The notes under the pieces: model-generated | Told to the model about the DNA's origin: nothing | What the model saw: only the letters and a program-made list of their open reading frames with translations | Database searches by the model: none | Made by a program: the position numbers and the translations under genes | Part shown: positions 1 through 6,525 of the stretch, piece after piece | Numbering within the stretch: the first letter of the stretch is position 1 | Layout: each line of letters opens with the position of its first letter | Source of the DNA: CAIOSQ01 sp044359885 | GTDB taxonomy: Bacteria; Pseudomonadota; Alphaproteobacteria; CACIAM-22H2 | Direction: 5' to 3' | DNA length: 15,906 bases | NCBI GenBank assembly: GCA_044359885.1 | Contig: JBIKLI010000067.1 | Location: 1-15,906 of the forward strand

Positions 1-1
1 G

Positions 2-493
2 CGCAAGACCGAATTGCGCGACCTGCCGGTGATCATGCTGACCGCGCGCGGCGAGGAGGCCGATCGCATCCGCGGCCTCGAGGTCGGCGCCGACGACTAC
101 GTGATCAAGCCCTTCAGCCCGTCCGAGCTCGTGGCCCGGATCCGCGCGGTGCTGCGCCGCGCGCGGCCGTCGGGTGCGGACGAGATGCTCACCTATTCGG
201 GCATCGCCATGGATCTCGCCGCGCATCGCGTGATCCGCAACGGCCGGAGCATCCATCTGGGCCCGACCGAGTTCCGGCTGCTGCGTTTCTTCATGGAGCG
301 GCCGGGCCGCGTATTCACCCGCGAGCAGCTGCTCGACGGGGTCTGGGGCCGCGATCTCTATGTCGAACTGCGCACCGTCGACGTGCATATCCGGCGCCTG
401 CGCAAGGCGATCAACGGCGAGGGCGAACGCGATCCGATCCGCACCGTGCGCTCGGCCGGCTACGCGCTCGACGACCAGCCCGATCGGGGTTGA
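2..493 (+). CDS. phoB: PhoB phosphate regulon response regulator (5' end outside window)
   Basis: This is the C-terminal 163 residues of an OmpR/PhoB-class response regulator; the reading frame is open to the left edge. What remains of the receiver domain includes the PVIMLTARGEE stretch, GADDYVIKPFSPSELVARI with the conserved switch Lys-Pro, and the end of the last receiver helix. The phospho-acceptor Asp lies outside the window. The winged-helix DNA-binding domain follows, with GPTEFRLLRFF, REQLLDGVWG, the recognition helix TVDVHIRRLRKAI and the wing VRSAGYALD. These segments match E. coli PhoB closely, more so than other OmpR-family members, so I call it phoB. PhoB binds Pho boxes and activates phosphate-starvation genes. 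The next gene, phoX, starts 62 bp downstream behind a Pho-box array, which supports the call. An internal TTG at 14 is not the true start. Confidence 0.9.
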   Translation, partial: RKTELRDLPVIMLTARGEEADRIRGLEVGADDYVIKPFSPSELVARIRAVLRRARPSGADEMLTYSGIAMDLAAHRVIRNGRSIHLGPTEFRLLRFFMERPGRVFTREQLLDGVWGRDLYVELRTVDVHIRRLRKAINGEGERDPIRTVRSAGYALDDQPDRG

Positions 494-499
494 CGGGCG

Positions 500-528
500 C
501 CGTCACGAAATCGTCAAATCTCCGTCAC
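500..528 (+). promoter_or_regulatory. Pho box array, three half-sites upstream of phoX
   Basis: Three 7-bp direct repeats, CCGTCAC (500-506), TCGTCAA (511-517) and CCGTCAC (522-528), are separated by 4-bp spacers, giving exact 11-bp periodicity. This is the architecture of PhoB binding sites (CTGTCAT-N4-CTGTCAT in enterobacteria). The array lies between phoB and phoX and ends 26 bp before the phoX ATG. Repeats 1-2 or 2-3 would each form one full site. I see no convincing -10 hexamer between the array and the start codon, so the exact promoter is unresolved. Confidence 0.75.
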
Positions 529-554
529 GGAAGACCGGGACAGGGGAGGGAGCG

Positions 555-2534
555 ATGACGGCGAATCACGAGACAGGCGACGTCCAGGACGATTTCGAGC
601 CCGAGGACATCGGCGTCAATACGGCCGCCGCACCCGATATCCAGGCCGTGATCTCCCGGCGCCTGCTGCTTGGCGCCGGCGCGGCCGCGGGCGGGCTGCT
701 GGCGATCGGCGGGCGCGATGCCGGGGCGCAGACGCCGTCCCGGCAGGGCGCCTCGACCCTTGCGTTCAAGGAGGTCCCGCATGGCCTGGACGGAACCCAT
801 CATGTGGCGCCCGGCTACCGGGCCGAGGTGCTGATCCGCTGGGGGGACCCGATCGCCAGGGACGCGCCGGACTACGTCCCGGGCAAGGTCGATGCCGCCG
901 CCCAGGAAAAGCAGTTCGGCTACAACTGCGATTTCCTCGCCTATTGGCCGCTGCCCTATGGCTCGCGCAATTCCTCGCACGGCCTCGTCTGCGCCAATCA
1001 CGAATACACGAACAACGAGCTGATGTGGCCAGGCATGGAAGGCCGCAACAACGGCGCTCGCGGCCTGAGCAAGGAACAGGTGGAACACGATCAGAGCGCG
1101 CATGGCCTGTCGGTCGTCGAGGTGCGCAAGACCGGCGGCAGATGGAGCTATGTCAAGGACAGCCCGTACAATCGTCGCCTGTCGATGCGCGGGACGGCGT
1201 TCCGCATCGCCGGCCCGGCGGCGGGGCATGCGCGAATGAAGACCGGCGCCGATCCGACCGGCACGCGCGTCGTCGGCACGCTCAACAACTGCGCCGGCGG
1301 CTTCACCCCCTGGGGCACGGTCCTGTCGGGCGAGGAGAATTTCGGCGGGTATTTCCGCGGCGATCGCAACCGGACGGGCGAGGCGCGGAACTACGCACGC
1401 TACGGCGTCCAGGCCAGCCGCGGCGCGCCCTGGGGCGCCCACGACGCGCGCTTCGACATGGACAAGGAACCGAACGAGCCGAACCGCTTCGGCTGGGTGG
1501 TCGAATACGATCCCTACGACCCGAAATCGACGCCGGTGAAGCGGACCTCGATCGGCCGCATCAAGCACGAGGGCGCGATGACGGCGATCTCCCATGACGG
1601 GCGGATCGCGCTCTACAGCGGCGACGACGAACGGTTCGAGTATGTCTACAAATTCGTGACCGCCGGGAAATTCGACCCGTCGAAGCGCGCGCCGAACATG
1701 AACCTCCTCGACGAGGGCACCCTCTACGTCGCGAAGTTCAACGACGACGGCACGATGAACTGGCTGCCGCTGGTCCATGGCGAGGGGCCGCTGACCGCGG
1801 CCAACGGCTTCGCCAGCCAGGCGGATGTCTGCATCGAGACGCGCCGCGCCGCCGATCTCGTCGGGGCGACGCCGATGGATCGCCCGGAGGGCGTCGCCGT
1901 CGATCCACGGTCGGGCCGCGTCTATGTCGTCCTGACCTACAACGAACGCCGCAAGCCGGCTGCCGACGGCAATGCCCGCGAGCGCGCCAACGCCGCCAAT
2001 CCCCGACCGGACAACAGATGGGGCCAGATCGTCGAGATCGTGCCGCCGGCGGTGAAGGGGCAGGGCTTCGATCACGGCGCGACGGCCTGTCGATGGGGCT
2101 TCTTCATCGTCGCCGGCAACCCGAAGGATCCCAAGGCGCAGGCGAAATATCACCCCGCAACGTCCGACGACGGGTGGTTCCAGGCGCCCGACAACATCGT
2201 CTTCGATCCGAAGGGCCGCGCCTGGATCACCACCGACGGCATGGACAATTTCGGCAACGACATGGCCGATGGTCTCTATGGCGCCGACACGCGTGGTCTC
2301 GGCCGCGCGCTTTCGAAGCATTTCTTCCGCACGCCGGCCGGCGCCGAGATGACCGGTCCGGCCTTCACGCCCGACGGCCGCACCGTGTTCGTATCGGTGC
2401 AGCATCCGGGCGAAGGCGACAAGGCAAGTTTCGAGAACCCGGGCACACGCTGGCCGGATTTCAAGCCAGGCGTCCCGCCGCGGCCTTCGGTGGTGGCGAT
2501 CACCAAGACGGATGGCGGCGAGATCGGCAGCTGA
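555..2534 (+). CDS. phoX: PhoX-family alkaline phosphatase, Tat-exported (copy 1)
   Basis: This 659-aa protein belongs to the PhoX (DUF839) family of calcium/iron-dependent phosphatases that release phosphate from organic phosphoesters outside the inner membrane. The start is the ATG at 555, behind a strong GGGAGGG ribosome site. The open frame continues upstream, but that stretch overlaps phoB out of frame. A long n-region precedes the twin-arginine motif SRRLLLG (residues 34-40), a hydrophobic stretch and an AGA cleavage-like site near residues 56-58. The family motif NNCAGGFTPWGT (Cys246), followed by GEEN (Glu260-Glu261), is present; these residues are thought to sit at the metal cluster. 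FGWVVEYDP, DDERFEYVYKFV, LLDEGTLYVAKF and the C-terminal TPDGRTVFVSVQHPGE are also typical of PhoX. The length is normal for the family and there are no lesions. It lies directly after phoB with a Pho-box array between, so control by PhoB is likely. A second copy lies at 4360-6390. Confidence 0.92.
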   Translation: MTANHETGDVQDDFEPEDIGVNTAAAPDIQAVISRRLLLGAGAAAGGLLAIGGRDAGAQTPSRQGASTLAFKEVPHGLDGTHHVAPGYRAEVLIRWGDPIARDAPDYVPGKVDAAAQEKQFGYNCDFLAYWPLPYGSRNSSHGLVCANHEYTNNELMWPGMEGRNNGARGLSKEQVEHDQSAHGLSVVEVRKTGGRWSYVKDSPYNRRLSMRGTAFRIAGPAAGHARMKTGADPTGTRVVGTLNNCAGGFTPWGTVLSGEENFGGYFRGDRNRTGEARNYARYGVQASRGAPWGAHDARFDMDKEPNEPNRFGWVVEYDPYDPKSTPVKRTSIGRIKHEGAMTAISHDGRIALYSGDDERFEYVYKFVTAGKFDPSKRAPNMNLLDEGTLYVAKFNDDGTMNWLPLVHGEGPLTAANGFASQADVCIETRRAADLVGATPMDRPEGVAVDPRSGRVYVVLTYNERRKPAADGNARERANAANPRPDNRWGQIVEIVPPAVKGQGFDHGATACRWGFFIVAGNPKDPKAQAKYHPATSDDGWFQAPDNIVFDPKGRAWITTDGMDNFGNDMADGLYGADTRGLGRALSKHFFRTPAGAEMTGPAFTPDGRTVFVSVQHPGEGDKASFENPGTRWPDFKPGVPPRPSVVAITKTDGGEIGS

Positions 2535-2551
2535 TCCCGGCGATCTGCCCC

Positions 2552-2581
2552 GAGCCCGGCGCGCGGTCGCGCGCCGGGCTC
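2552..2581. terminator. Perfect 14-bp inverted repeat between convergent genes
   Basis: The arms 2552-2565 (GAGCCCGGCGCGCG) and 2568-2581 are perfectly complementary across a 2-nt centre, so the real loop would open one or two pairs. The repeat sits 18 bp after the phoX stop and overlaps the stop codon of the convergent Nudix-like gene. It probably ends transcription from both sides. Neither side has a clear T-tract, so it could also act mainly as a 3'-end stabiliser. Confidence 0.6.
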
Positions 2582-3278
2582 AGGCGGACGACGACGCGGG
2601 CAGGCCCGATCGCGCCAGTTCGAACACCTGCGCGGGCCGGTTGGCGCCCAGCCGCAGCGCACCGGGGACGGGCGTGACCAGTCCGCGCTCGGCGAGCTTC
2701 CGGCGGAACGAGGATTTGTCCAGGCGGCGGCCCAGCATCTGTTCGCAGAGCGTCTGAAGCTCGCCCAGCGTGAAGCAGGGCGGCAGGAACCCGGCCGGCA
2801 GTTCCAGACGCTCGACCTCTTCGCGTGTGGCTGCCACCGCCTGCGCGACCAGGGCGGCATGATCGAAGGCCAGGCCGGGATCGGCCATCGCCTGCGCCGC
2901 TGGCCGCCAGTCGAGCGCCTCGATCCGCTTGCCCGCGACGGGGGTGGTCGTCGCCCCCCGCACCAGCGCGCGATAGACGATGCTGAGCGCCCAGGGTGCG
3001 CGCGGATCGCGGGTCGGCCCGCCTGTCGCGCCGAGCTGGCGCAGGAACGGCAGGTCGAGATTGAGGCGCTCGCGCATGACCCGCCGCGCGGCCGCGTCCA
3101 GCGAGGCGTCGAGATCGATGCGCAGCGCCCCGCCGGGCAGAGCCCAGCTTCCGGCATGGGGTGCGGTGGCCCGCCGGGCGAGCAGCACATGCAGATGGCC
3201 GTCGATCAGGCCGAGAACGGCGATTTCCAGCCGGGTGAAGGGCATCCGGTGGCGGGCGGGGACGGGCGCTTCGCTCAT
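2580..3278 (-). CDS. NrtR-like transcriptional regulator (degenerate Nudix domain plus winged helix)
   Basis: This 232-aa protein has the two-domain layout of NrtR-type regulators. The N-terminal Nudix fold (about residues 14-150) contains LPGGALRI and a Nudix-box region at about residues 49-74. The C-terminal winged helix (about 163-225) contains FTLGELQTLCEQMLGRRLDKSSFRRKL, the hallmark of the NrtR DNA-binding domain. The catalytic REUXEEXG core reads RVMRERLN, so two of the three core glutamates and the glycine are missing. Hydrolase activity is therefore unlikely and a ligand-sensing role is favoured. Known NrtR proteins repress NAD-metabolism genes and bind ADP-ribose, but no NAD gene is adjacent here. 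The gene diverges from a metallophosphatase, its probable target. The start is the ATG at 3278; it has no clear ribosome site, and Met12 is an alternative. The ligand is unknown. Confidence 0.8.
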   Translation of the reverse strand: MSEAPVPARHRMPFTRLEIAVLGLIDGHLHVLLARRATAPHAGSWALPGGALRIDLDASLDAAARRVMRERLNLDLPFLRQLGATGGPTRDPRAPWALSIVYRALVRGATTTPVAGKRIEALDWRPAAQAMADPGLAFDHAALVAQAVAATREEVERLELPAGFLPPCFTLGELQTLCEQMLGRRLDKSSFRRKLAERGLVTPVPGALRLGANRPAQVFELARSGLPASSSA

Positions 3279-3287
3279 GCTCAAAGT

Positions 3288-3303
3288 TAGTTGCACGAAA
3301 CTA
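3288..3303. promoter_or_regulatory. Imperfect palindrome, possible operator 1
   Basis: TAGTT and AACTA arms flank a 6-bp centre in TAGTTGCACGAAACTA, with 12 of 16 positions symmetric. A further AACTA follows at 3306-3310. The element lies 10 bp upstream of the NrtR-like start codon, in a gap that is visibly richer in A+T than the surrounding genes. That position suits an autoregulatory operator, but no experimental motif was available for comparison. Confidence 0.35.
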
Positions 3304-3321
3304 CGAACTATGGAAGAGTGT

Positions 3322-3344
3322 CTTCGTAGCAAGATGCAACGAAG
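3322..3344. promoter_or_regulatory. 23-bp dyad, possible operator 2
   Basis: The arms CTTCGTAGCA (3322-3331) and TGCAACGAAG (3335-3344) are inverted repeats around a 3-bp centre, with 9 of 10 positions matching. The dyad ends just before the AAGGAGG ribosome site (3348-3354) of the metallophosphatase gene. A binding site for the divergently encoded NrtR-like protein is the simplest reading; an mRNA hairpin near the ribosome site is the alternative. Confidence 0.45.
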
Positions 3345-3360
3345 ACGAAGGAGGCAGAAT

Positions 3361-4284
3361 TTGGGATACGACGTGATCGGGGACATCCATGGCCAGGCCG
3401 CCAAGCTCGAGGCGCTGCTGCAGCGGCTGGGCTATGCGCGCAAGGCGGGGTCCTGGGTCCCGCCCGCCGGGCGGCAGGCGGTGTTCCTCGGCGATCTGAT
3501 CGATCGCGGGCCCGAGCAGGCGAAGGTCGTCGCCATCGTGCGGTCGATGATCGACGCGGGCCATGCGCGCGCCGTCATGGGCAACCACGAATTCAACGCC
3601 ATCGGCTTCGTCACGCCGCGCGCGGATTCGCCGGGCGAGTTCCTGCGCCGCCGCAGCGCCAAGAACATCGCGCAGCACGCGGAATTCCTGCGCCAGGTCG
3701 GCGCCGGATCGCCGTTGCACCGCGAACTGGTCGCGTGGTTCGCGACGCTGCCGCCGGTGCTGGATCTCGGCACGATCCGGGTCGTCCATGCCTGGTGGCA
3801 CCAGCCGCATGTCGATCTGGTCGCGCGCCGGGCCGGGCCGGGACAGGCTCTCGGCGAAGACTTCCTGCGCGCCGCCTTCGACAGGGGCAGCACCGAATGG
3901 GACGCGATGGAGGGCTTGACCAAGGGCCTGGAGATCCCGCTGCCCCCGGGCCATTCCTTCTTCGACCACTCGGGGATCGAGCGTCGCCGCGTGCGCACCC
4001 GCTGGTGGCTGGAGACGCCGCGCAGCTATCGCGACGTCGCCATCGTGGACCCCGACCAGCATGATCGGGTGCCCGACATCGCGCTGCCGGATGACTTCGC
4101 GCCAGCGCCGGTCGACGGGCCGCCGATCTTCGTGGGTCATTACTGGCTCACCGGCACGCCCGGCCCGCAGACGCGCCGCGTCGCATGCCTGGACTATTCG
4201 GCGGCCAAGGACGGGCCGCTGGTCGCTTATCGCTGGGACGGCGAATCCGACCTCGACCCGCGGCGCTTCGTCGCCGCGGGATAG
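3361..4284 (+). CDS. PPP-type metallophosphatase (calcineurin-like phosphoesterase)
   Basis: This 307-aa predicted cytoplasmic enzyme has the metal-binding motifs of the phosphoprotein phosphatase and diadenosine-tetraphosphatase superfamily in the right order: GDIHG (7-11), GDLIDRG (44-50), GNHE (74-77), a VHAWW histidine (143) and GHYW (259-262). Such enzymes use two metal ions to hydrolyse phosphomonoesters, phosphoprotein or Ap4A-type bonds; the substrate cannot be told from sequence. The TTG at 3361 is preferred as the start because AAGGAGG (3348-3354) sits 6 bp upstream and the conserved beta-strand begins at once. In-frame ATGs at 3310 and 3334 would add an arginine-rich tail not expected in the family. 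The gene diverges from the NrtR-like regulator, which probably controls it. No Pho box was found here. Confidence 0.82.
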   Translation: MGYDVIGDIHGQAAKLEALLQRLGYARKAGSWVPPAGRQAVFLGDLIDRGPEQAKVVAIVRSMIDAGHARAVMGNHEFNAIGFVTPRADSPGEFLRRRSAKNIAQHAEFLRQVGAGSPLHRELVAWFATLPPVLDLGTIRVVHAWWHQPHVDLVARRAGPGQALGEDFLRAAFDRGSTEWDAMEGLTKGLEIPLPPGHSFFDHSGIERRRVRTRWWLETPRSYRDVAIVDPDQHDRVPDIALPDDFAPAPVDGPPIFVGHYWLTGTPGPQTRRVACLDYSAAKDGPLVAYRWDGESDLDPRRFVAAG

Positions 4285-4305
4285 CCCGGCGCGCCGGAAA
4301 GGAAA

Positions 4306-4333
4306 ACGGGCGGCACCGGAAGGCGCCGCCCGT
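4306..4333 (-). terminator. Intrinsic terminator of the second phoX
   Basis: The 9-bp arms ACGGGCGGC (4306-4314) and GCCGCCCGT (4325-4333) enclose a 10-nt loop that can add two more pairs. Read on the minus strand, the stem runs directly into TTTTCCTTTCC. It lies 27 bp beyond the stop of the minus-strand phoX and 21 bp beyond the convergent metallophosphatase stop. The T-rich run is only on the minus side. Confidence 0.75.
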
Positions 4334-4359
4334 CCCGTCGACCCGATCGTGCGCCGGCG

Positions 4360-6390
4360 TCAGGCGCCGATCACGCCGCCGTCGATGCGGGTGATGATCA
4401 GCGTGGCCGAGCGCGGAACCCTCGCGCCGCCATCGGGCCAGTTGGACGCGAACTTGCCGGCCGCGAAATCGGCGGCGGAGGTCGTGGCGCCGGGATGCTG
4501 GACATTGACGAACATGGTGCGGCCGTCCGGCGTGGTGATCACGCCGGTGATCTCCTGACCCTTGGGCCCGGTCAGGAAGCGCCGGATCTCGCCGGTCCGC
4601 GGATCGGCGGCGAGCATCTGGTTGTTGCCCATCGGCTTCAGGTCGCCGCGGTTCATCTCGCTCTCGCCCATGTCGGTCTGGATCCAGAGCCGTCCATCGG
4701 CGTCGAACCACAGCCCGTCGGGGCAGGCGAAGATGCTGTCGGCGTTGAGCGCCCTGCCATTGACGCCGCGGCTGGTGCCGACATCGCCGGCGACCACGAA
4801 CAGATCCCAGCGGAACGTCGTCGCGGCATGCTCGCCGCGCGACTCGGTCCAGCGGACGATCTGGCCGAACTGGTTGCGGGCGCGCGGATTCACCGGATCC
4901 ACCTGGGCCTCGGTGCGCGAGGTGTTGTTGGTCAGCGCGAAATAGACCTCGCCGCTCGTCGGATCGACCGTGCCCCATTCCGGCCGGTCGAGCTTGGTGG
5001 CGCCCGCGCGATCGGCGGCGAGCCGGGTGTTCACGAGGATGTCGGCCAGATCGGCGAAGCCGTTCGCCGGGATCAGGCCGTTATGGCCCGGCGCCAGCGC
5101 CAGCCACTCGCCCGTGCCGTCGGCGTTGAACTTCGCCGCGTAGAGCGTGCCCTCGTCCAGCAGCGCGCCGCTGGCAGTCGCTGGATCGTAGGGCCGGGCA
5201 GAGACGAACTTGTAGATGTACTCGAAGCGCGCGTCGTCGCCCGAGTAGCAGACGATCGGCTTGCCGGGGATGGCCGGCGCGAAGACGACGCCCTCATGCG
5301 CGAAGCGGCCGAGATGCGTGCGCTTCACCGGGACGCTGTTCGGATCGAAGGGATCGATCTCGACCATCCAGCCGAAGCCGTTGGGCTCGTTGCGATAATC
5401 CTCGGCCGGACTGGCGCCGCGGGTCGAGGCGTCGAAGCGGATGAATTCGTCGGCGCCCGAGGCGGCGAGTTCCCAGGCGTAGCGCGAGCGCTCGGTGGCG
5501 ACGCCGTAGCGGGCATGCTCGCGGGGCTGGTTCGGCTTCTGGTCCTGGCGATCCGTGTTCCGGAAATAGCCGGCCCAGTTCTCCTCTGCGGTCATGTAGG
5601 TGTTCCACGGCGTGTAGCCATGCGCGCAATTGTTGATCGTGCCGCGGGTACGCGTGCCGTCGGGACTGTACTTGGTCACAACATGCCTGCTGCCGCGCAC
5701 GGGACCCGAGAAGACCATCGGGGTCGCTGCCGTGATGCGCCGGTTGCGCGGGTCCTGGACCACGTCCCAGCCGCCGTTGGCTCCCCGGCGCACGCGGACG
5801 ACCGAGACGCCGTGGGCGTTGATCTCCTTGAGGACCTCGTCGGTGTCGCGGCGATCGTTCTCGATGCGCACCCCGCTCTCGCGCAGTTCGCGGCCGCGCC
5901 AGGCGGCGTGGAGGAACCGCGCCTCGACATATTCGTGGTTCATCGCCAGCAGCCCATCGGCCGAGGAGCCGCCGATCGGGAAGAAATGCAGGCCGTCATG
6001 ATGCATGCCGATCTGCATGCCCTGCTCGGCGCCGGTGTCGGCGCCGTCGCGGAATGCCGGCATCGAGCCGGTGATCGGCGTGCCCCAGGGCGCAAGGACC
6101 TGGACGCGATAGCCTTCGGGGACGACGACGCTGTCGGCCTCGGACACGGGGATCGCCTTGAACCCGAGCAGGCTCTTGCCCGGAGCCTGGGTCGCGCGCG
6201 CAGCGCCGGCGCCGAACACGCCACCCACGGCGGCGGCAAGACCGCCGACCATGAAGCCGCGGCGCGAGGCCCTGGCGTCGATGACGTCGTAGAGCGTCGG
6301 ATTCGCGGACGTGTTGCAGGGCGGTTCGTCGCCGTGGCTGTAGCCAGGTGTCTTGGTGTGGTCGGGATAATCGGATTCGTATCGGCTCAT
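4360..6390 (-). CDS. phoX: PhoX-family alkaline phosphatase, Tat-exported (copy 2)
   Basis: This 676-aa protein is a second full-length PhoX (DUF839) phosphatase. The ATG at 6390 follows a GGAGG site 8 bp away. The long n-region, with DEPPCNTSANP, leads to the twin-arginine motif ASRRGFMVGG (41-50), a hydrophobic stretch and a possible ARA cleavage site near 64-66. The NNCAHGYTPWNT motif (Cys255), AEEN (Glu269-Glu270), GFGWMVEIDPFDP, DDARFEYIYKFV, LLDEGTLYAAKF and a C-terminal TPDGRTMFVNVQHPG are all present. It is clearly paralogous to the copy at 555-2534 but diverged throughout, so it is not a recent duplication. PhoX enzymes act outside the inner membrane on phosphoesters. A Pho box lies 70 bp upstream and an intrinsic terminator follows, so it is probably a single-gene transcription unit. 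Confidence 0.92.
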   Translation of the reverse strand: MSRYESDYPDHTKTPGYSHGDEPPCNTSANPTLYDVIDARASRRGFMVGGLAAAVGGVFGAGAARATQAPGKSLLGFKAIPVSEADSVVVPEGYRVQVLAPWGTPITGSMPAFRDGADTGAEQGMQIGMHHDGLHFFPIGGSSADGLLAMNHEYVEARFLHAAWRGRELRESGVRIENDRRDTDEVLKEINAHGVSVVRVRRGANGGWDVVQDPRNRRITAATPMVFSGPVRGSRHVVTKYSPDGTRTRGTINNCAHGYTPWNTYMTAEENWAGYFRNTDRQDQKPNQPREHARYGVATERSRYAWELAASGADEFIRFDASTRGASPAEDYRNEPNGFGWMVEIDPFDPNSVPVKRTHLGRFAHEGVVFAPAIPGKPIVCYSGDDARFEYIYKFVSARPYDPATASGALLDEGTLYAAKFNADGTGEWLALAPGHNGLIPANGFADLADILVNTRLAADRAGATKLDRPEWGTVDPTSGEVYFALTNNTSRTEAQVDPVNPRARNQFGQIVRWTESRGEHAATTFRWDLFVVAGDVGTSRGVNGRALNADSIFACPDGLWFDADGRLWIQTDMGESEMNRGDLKPMGNNQMLAADPRTGEIRRFLTGPKGQEITGVITTPDGRTMFVNVQHPGATTSAADFAAGKFASNWPDGGARVPRSATLIITRIDGGVIGA

Positions 6391-6460
6391 CTCGAAGGCC
6401 TCCGGGGTCGGGGGAGCCCGGCGCCGTCGCGCCGGATTGACGTCCGGATACCGATCCGCC

Positions 6461-6478
6461 GTGACACTTTGCGGACAT
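6461..6478 (-). promoter_or_regulatory. Pho box upstream of the second phoX
   Basis: Read on the minus strand, the 18-bp site is ATGTCCG, CAAA, GTGTCAC: two TGTC cores exactly 11 bp apart, matching PhoB-site architecture. A TATCCG sequence starts 10 bp downstream (6450-6445) and could be a weak -10 element. The site ends 70 bp before the phoX ATG and is 47 bp from the divergent b561-YceI start, so it could serve both genes. Confidence 0.65.
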
Positions 6479-6525
6479 GCAAGCGACGCCTGGGTTTCTC
6501 AGAACACGGGGTATGGCCCTTGGGC

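Noticed and set aside
525..2405. A 626-codon open frame antisense to the first phoX
   Set aside because: It is a GC-driven shadow: the translation is arginine- and alanine-rich low-complexity sequence with no recognisable motif, while the plus-strand frame is a clear PhoX.
2580..3278. An active Nudix hydrolase reading of this gene
   Set aside because: The Nudix box lacks two of its core glutamates and the glycine, and a C-terminal winged helix is present, so a regulator is the better call.
3310..3360. In-frame ATG starts at 3310 and 3334 for the metallophosphatase
   Set aside because: They would add an arginine-rich tail, lie across the dyad, and lack the AAGGAGG spacing that the TTG at 3361 has.
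4495..6525. A long plus-strand open frame antisense to the second phoX, continuous with the b561-YceI frame
   Set aside because: The upstream part has no family signature and lies opposite a clear PhoX. The b561 domain begins naturally at the ATG at 6526.
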